5,958 bases of DNA from Bacteroidia bacterium (GTDB taxonomy: Bacteria; Bacteroidota; Bacteroidia; JABDFU01): assembly GCA_020849195.1 (NCBI GenBank), contig JADLGT010000321.1:1-5958 (forward strand), in the 5' to 3' direction. The position numbers and the translations under genes were made by a program. This document shows positions 5,672 through 5,958 of the stretch, one piece after another. The notes below the pieces were generated by a model. It was not told the DNA's origin, ran no database searches, and worked only from the letters and a program-made list of their open reading frames with translations. The first letter of the stretch is position 1; every line of letters starts with the position of its first letter.

Positions 5672-5958
5672 TTACAGTACAATATTTACAATTTTTTTAG
5701 GTACAATAATTATTTTTTTAGGTGTTTTTCCTTCCAAATATTTTTTTGCTTCTTCGCTATCCAATACTTCTTTTTCAATTTCCTGAATTTGTAAAGTAAG
5801 GGGCAACTCCAGTTTAAAGCGGGTTTTTCCGTTAAACGAAATAGGGTAGGCAAACGAATCATCGGTAACAAATTGTTCGGCATACTCCGGGAAAACAGCG
5901 TAGGATATGCTTTTACTATTACCCAAAAGGCTCCACAATTCTTCGGCAATGTGCGGGG
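5672..5958 (-). CDS. leuS: Leucyl-tRNA synthetase, C-terminal end (5' part beyond the window)
   Basis: The frame is open through the right edge and ends at a TAA (5674-5672), showing the last 94 residues. It begins in frame with PHIAEELWSLLG, the conserved end of the class I anticodon-binding helical bundle of LeuRS. YPISFNGKTRFKLELP then leads into the small C-terminal domain, and KKYLEGKTPKKIIIVPKKIV with a short final NIVL closes the protein as in most bacterial LeuRS. The enzyme charges tRNA-Leu in the cytoplasm. The bulk of the protein (catalytic HIGH/KMSKS core and editing domain) must lie to the right, so completeness cannot be judged. A TTG at 5938-5936 is an internal Leu codon (the L of EELW), not a start. 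No terminator hairpin is visible after the stop, so read-through into the DUF3108 gene is possible. Confidence 0.95.
   Translation of the reverse strand, partial: PHIAEELWSLLGNSKSISYAVFPEYAEQFVTDDSFAYPISFNGKTRFKLELPLTLQIQEIEKEVLDSEEAKKYLEGKTPKKIIIVPKKIVNIVL

Noticed and set aside
1..5958. CRISPR array, tRNA, insertion sequence or phage genes
   Set aside because: No repeated units, cloverleaf-like segments, transposase motifs or terminal inverted repeats were found; nearly all bases belong to ordinary genes.

Overview
The window reads as a compact chromosomal segment from a member of the Bacteroidota. The genes are AT-rich and tightly packed. None of the six start codons visible in the window has a recognisable Shine-Dalgarno sequence. 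The proteins (RimK, a RimB-like protein, tryptophan dioxygenase, Ogt, DUF3108 and the LeuRS tail) resemble Bacteroidota versions as far as I can recall them. I cannot name a genus. Almost every base is coding: the longest non-coding stretch is the 118-bp divergent spacer at 2023-2140. I found no tRNA, rRNA, CRISPR array or mobile element.

Left part (1-2022, minus strand): a three-gene cluster read right to left. It encodes a RimB-like retropepsin-fold protease, a RimK-type ATP-grasp glutamate ligase that overlaps it by 4 bp, and, after 46 bp, a zinc hydrolase of the succinylglutamate desuccinylase/aspartoacylase family that runs off the left edge. This looks like a writer plus two candidate erasers or trimmers of glutamyl tails. 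The third gene's role is unknown. It is the most interesting part of the window.

Middle (2141-3223, plus strand): a divergently transcribed FAD-dependent oxidoreductase of the DAO/glycine-oxidase superfamily, substrate unknown. The spacer holds a plausible Bacteroidota-type promoter for the rimB-rimK cluster and a small palindrome near its expected start point.

Right part (3253-5958, minus strand): four genes in one direction, read right to left: the 3' end of leuS, a secreted DUF3108 protein, a methylated-DNA repair methyltransferase (ogt) and tryptophan 2,3-dioxygenase (kynA). The gaps are 70, 15 and 51 bp, so part or all of this run may be co-transcribed. It converges on the oxidoreductase with 29 bp between stops. 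No other kynurenine-pathway gene is visible.

Most of the window is recognisable housekeeping or accessory metabolism. The points worth a second look are the RimB-RimK-aspartoacylase trio, the isolated kynA next to DUF3108, and the unassigned oxidoreductase.
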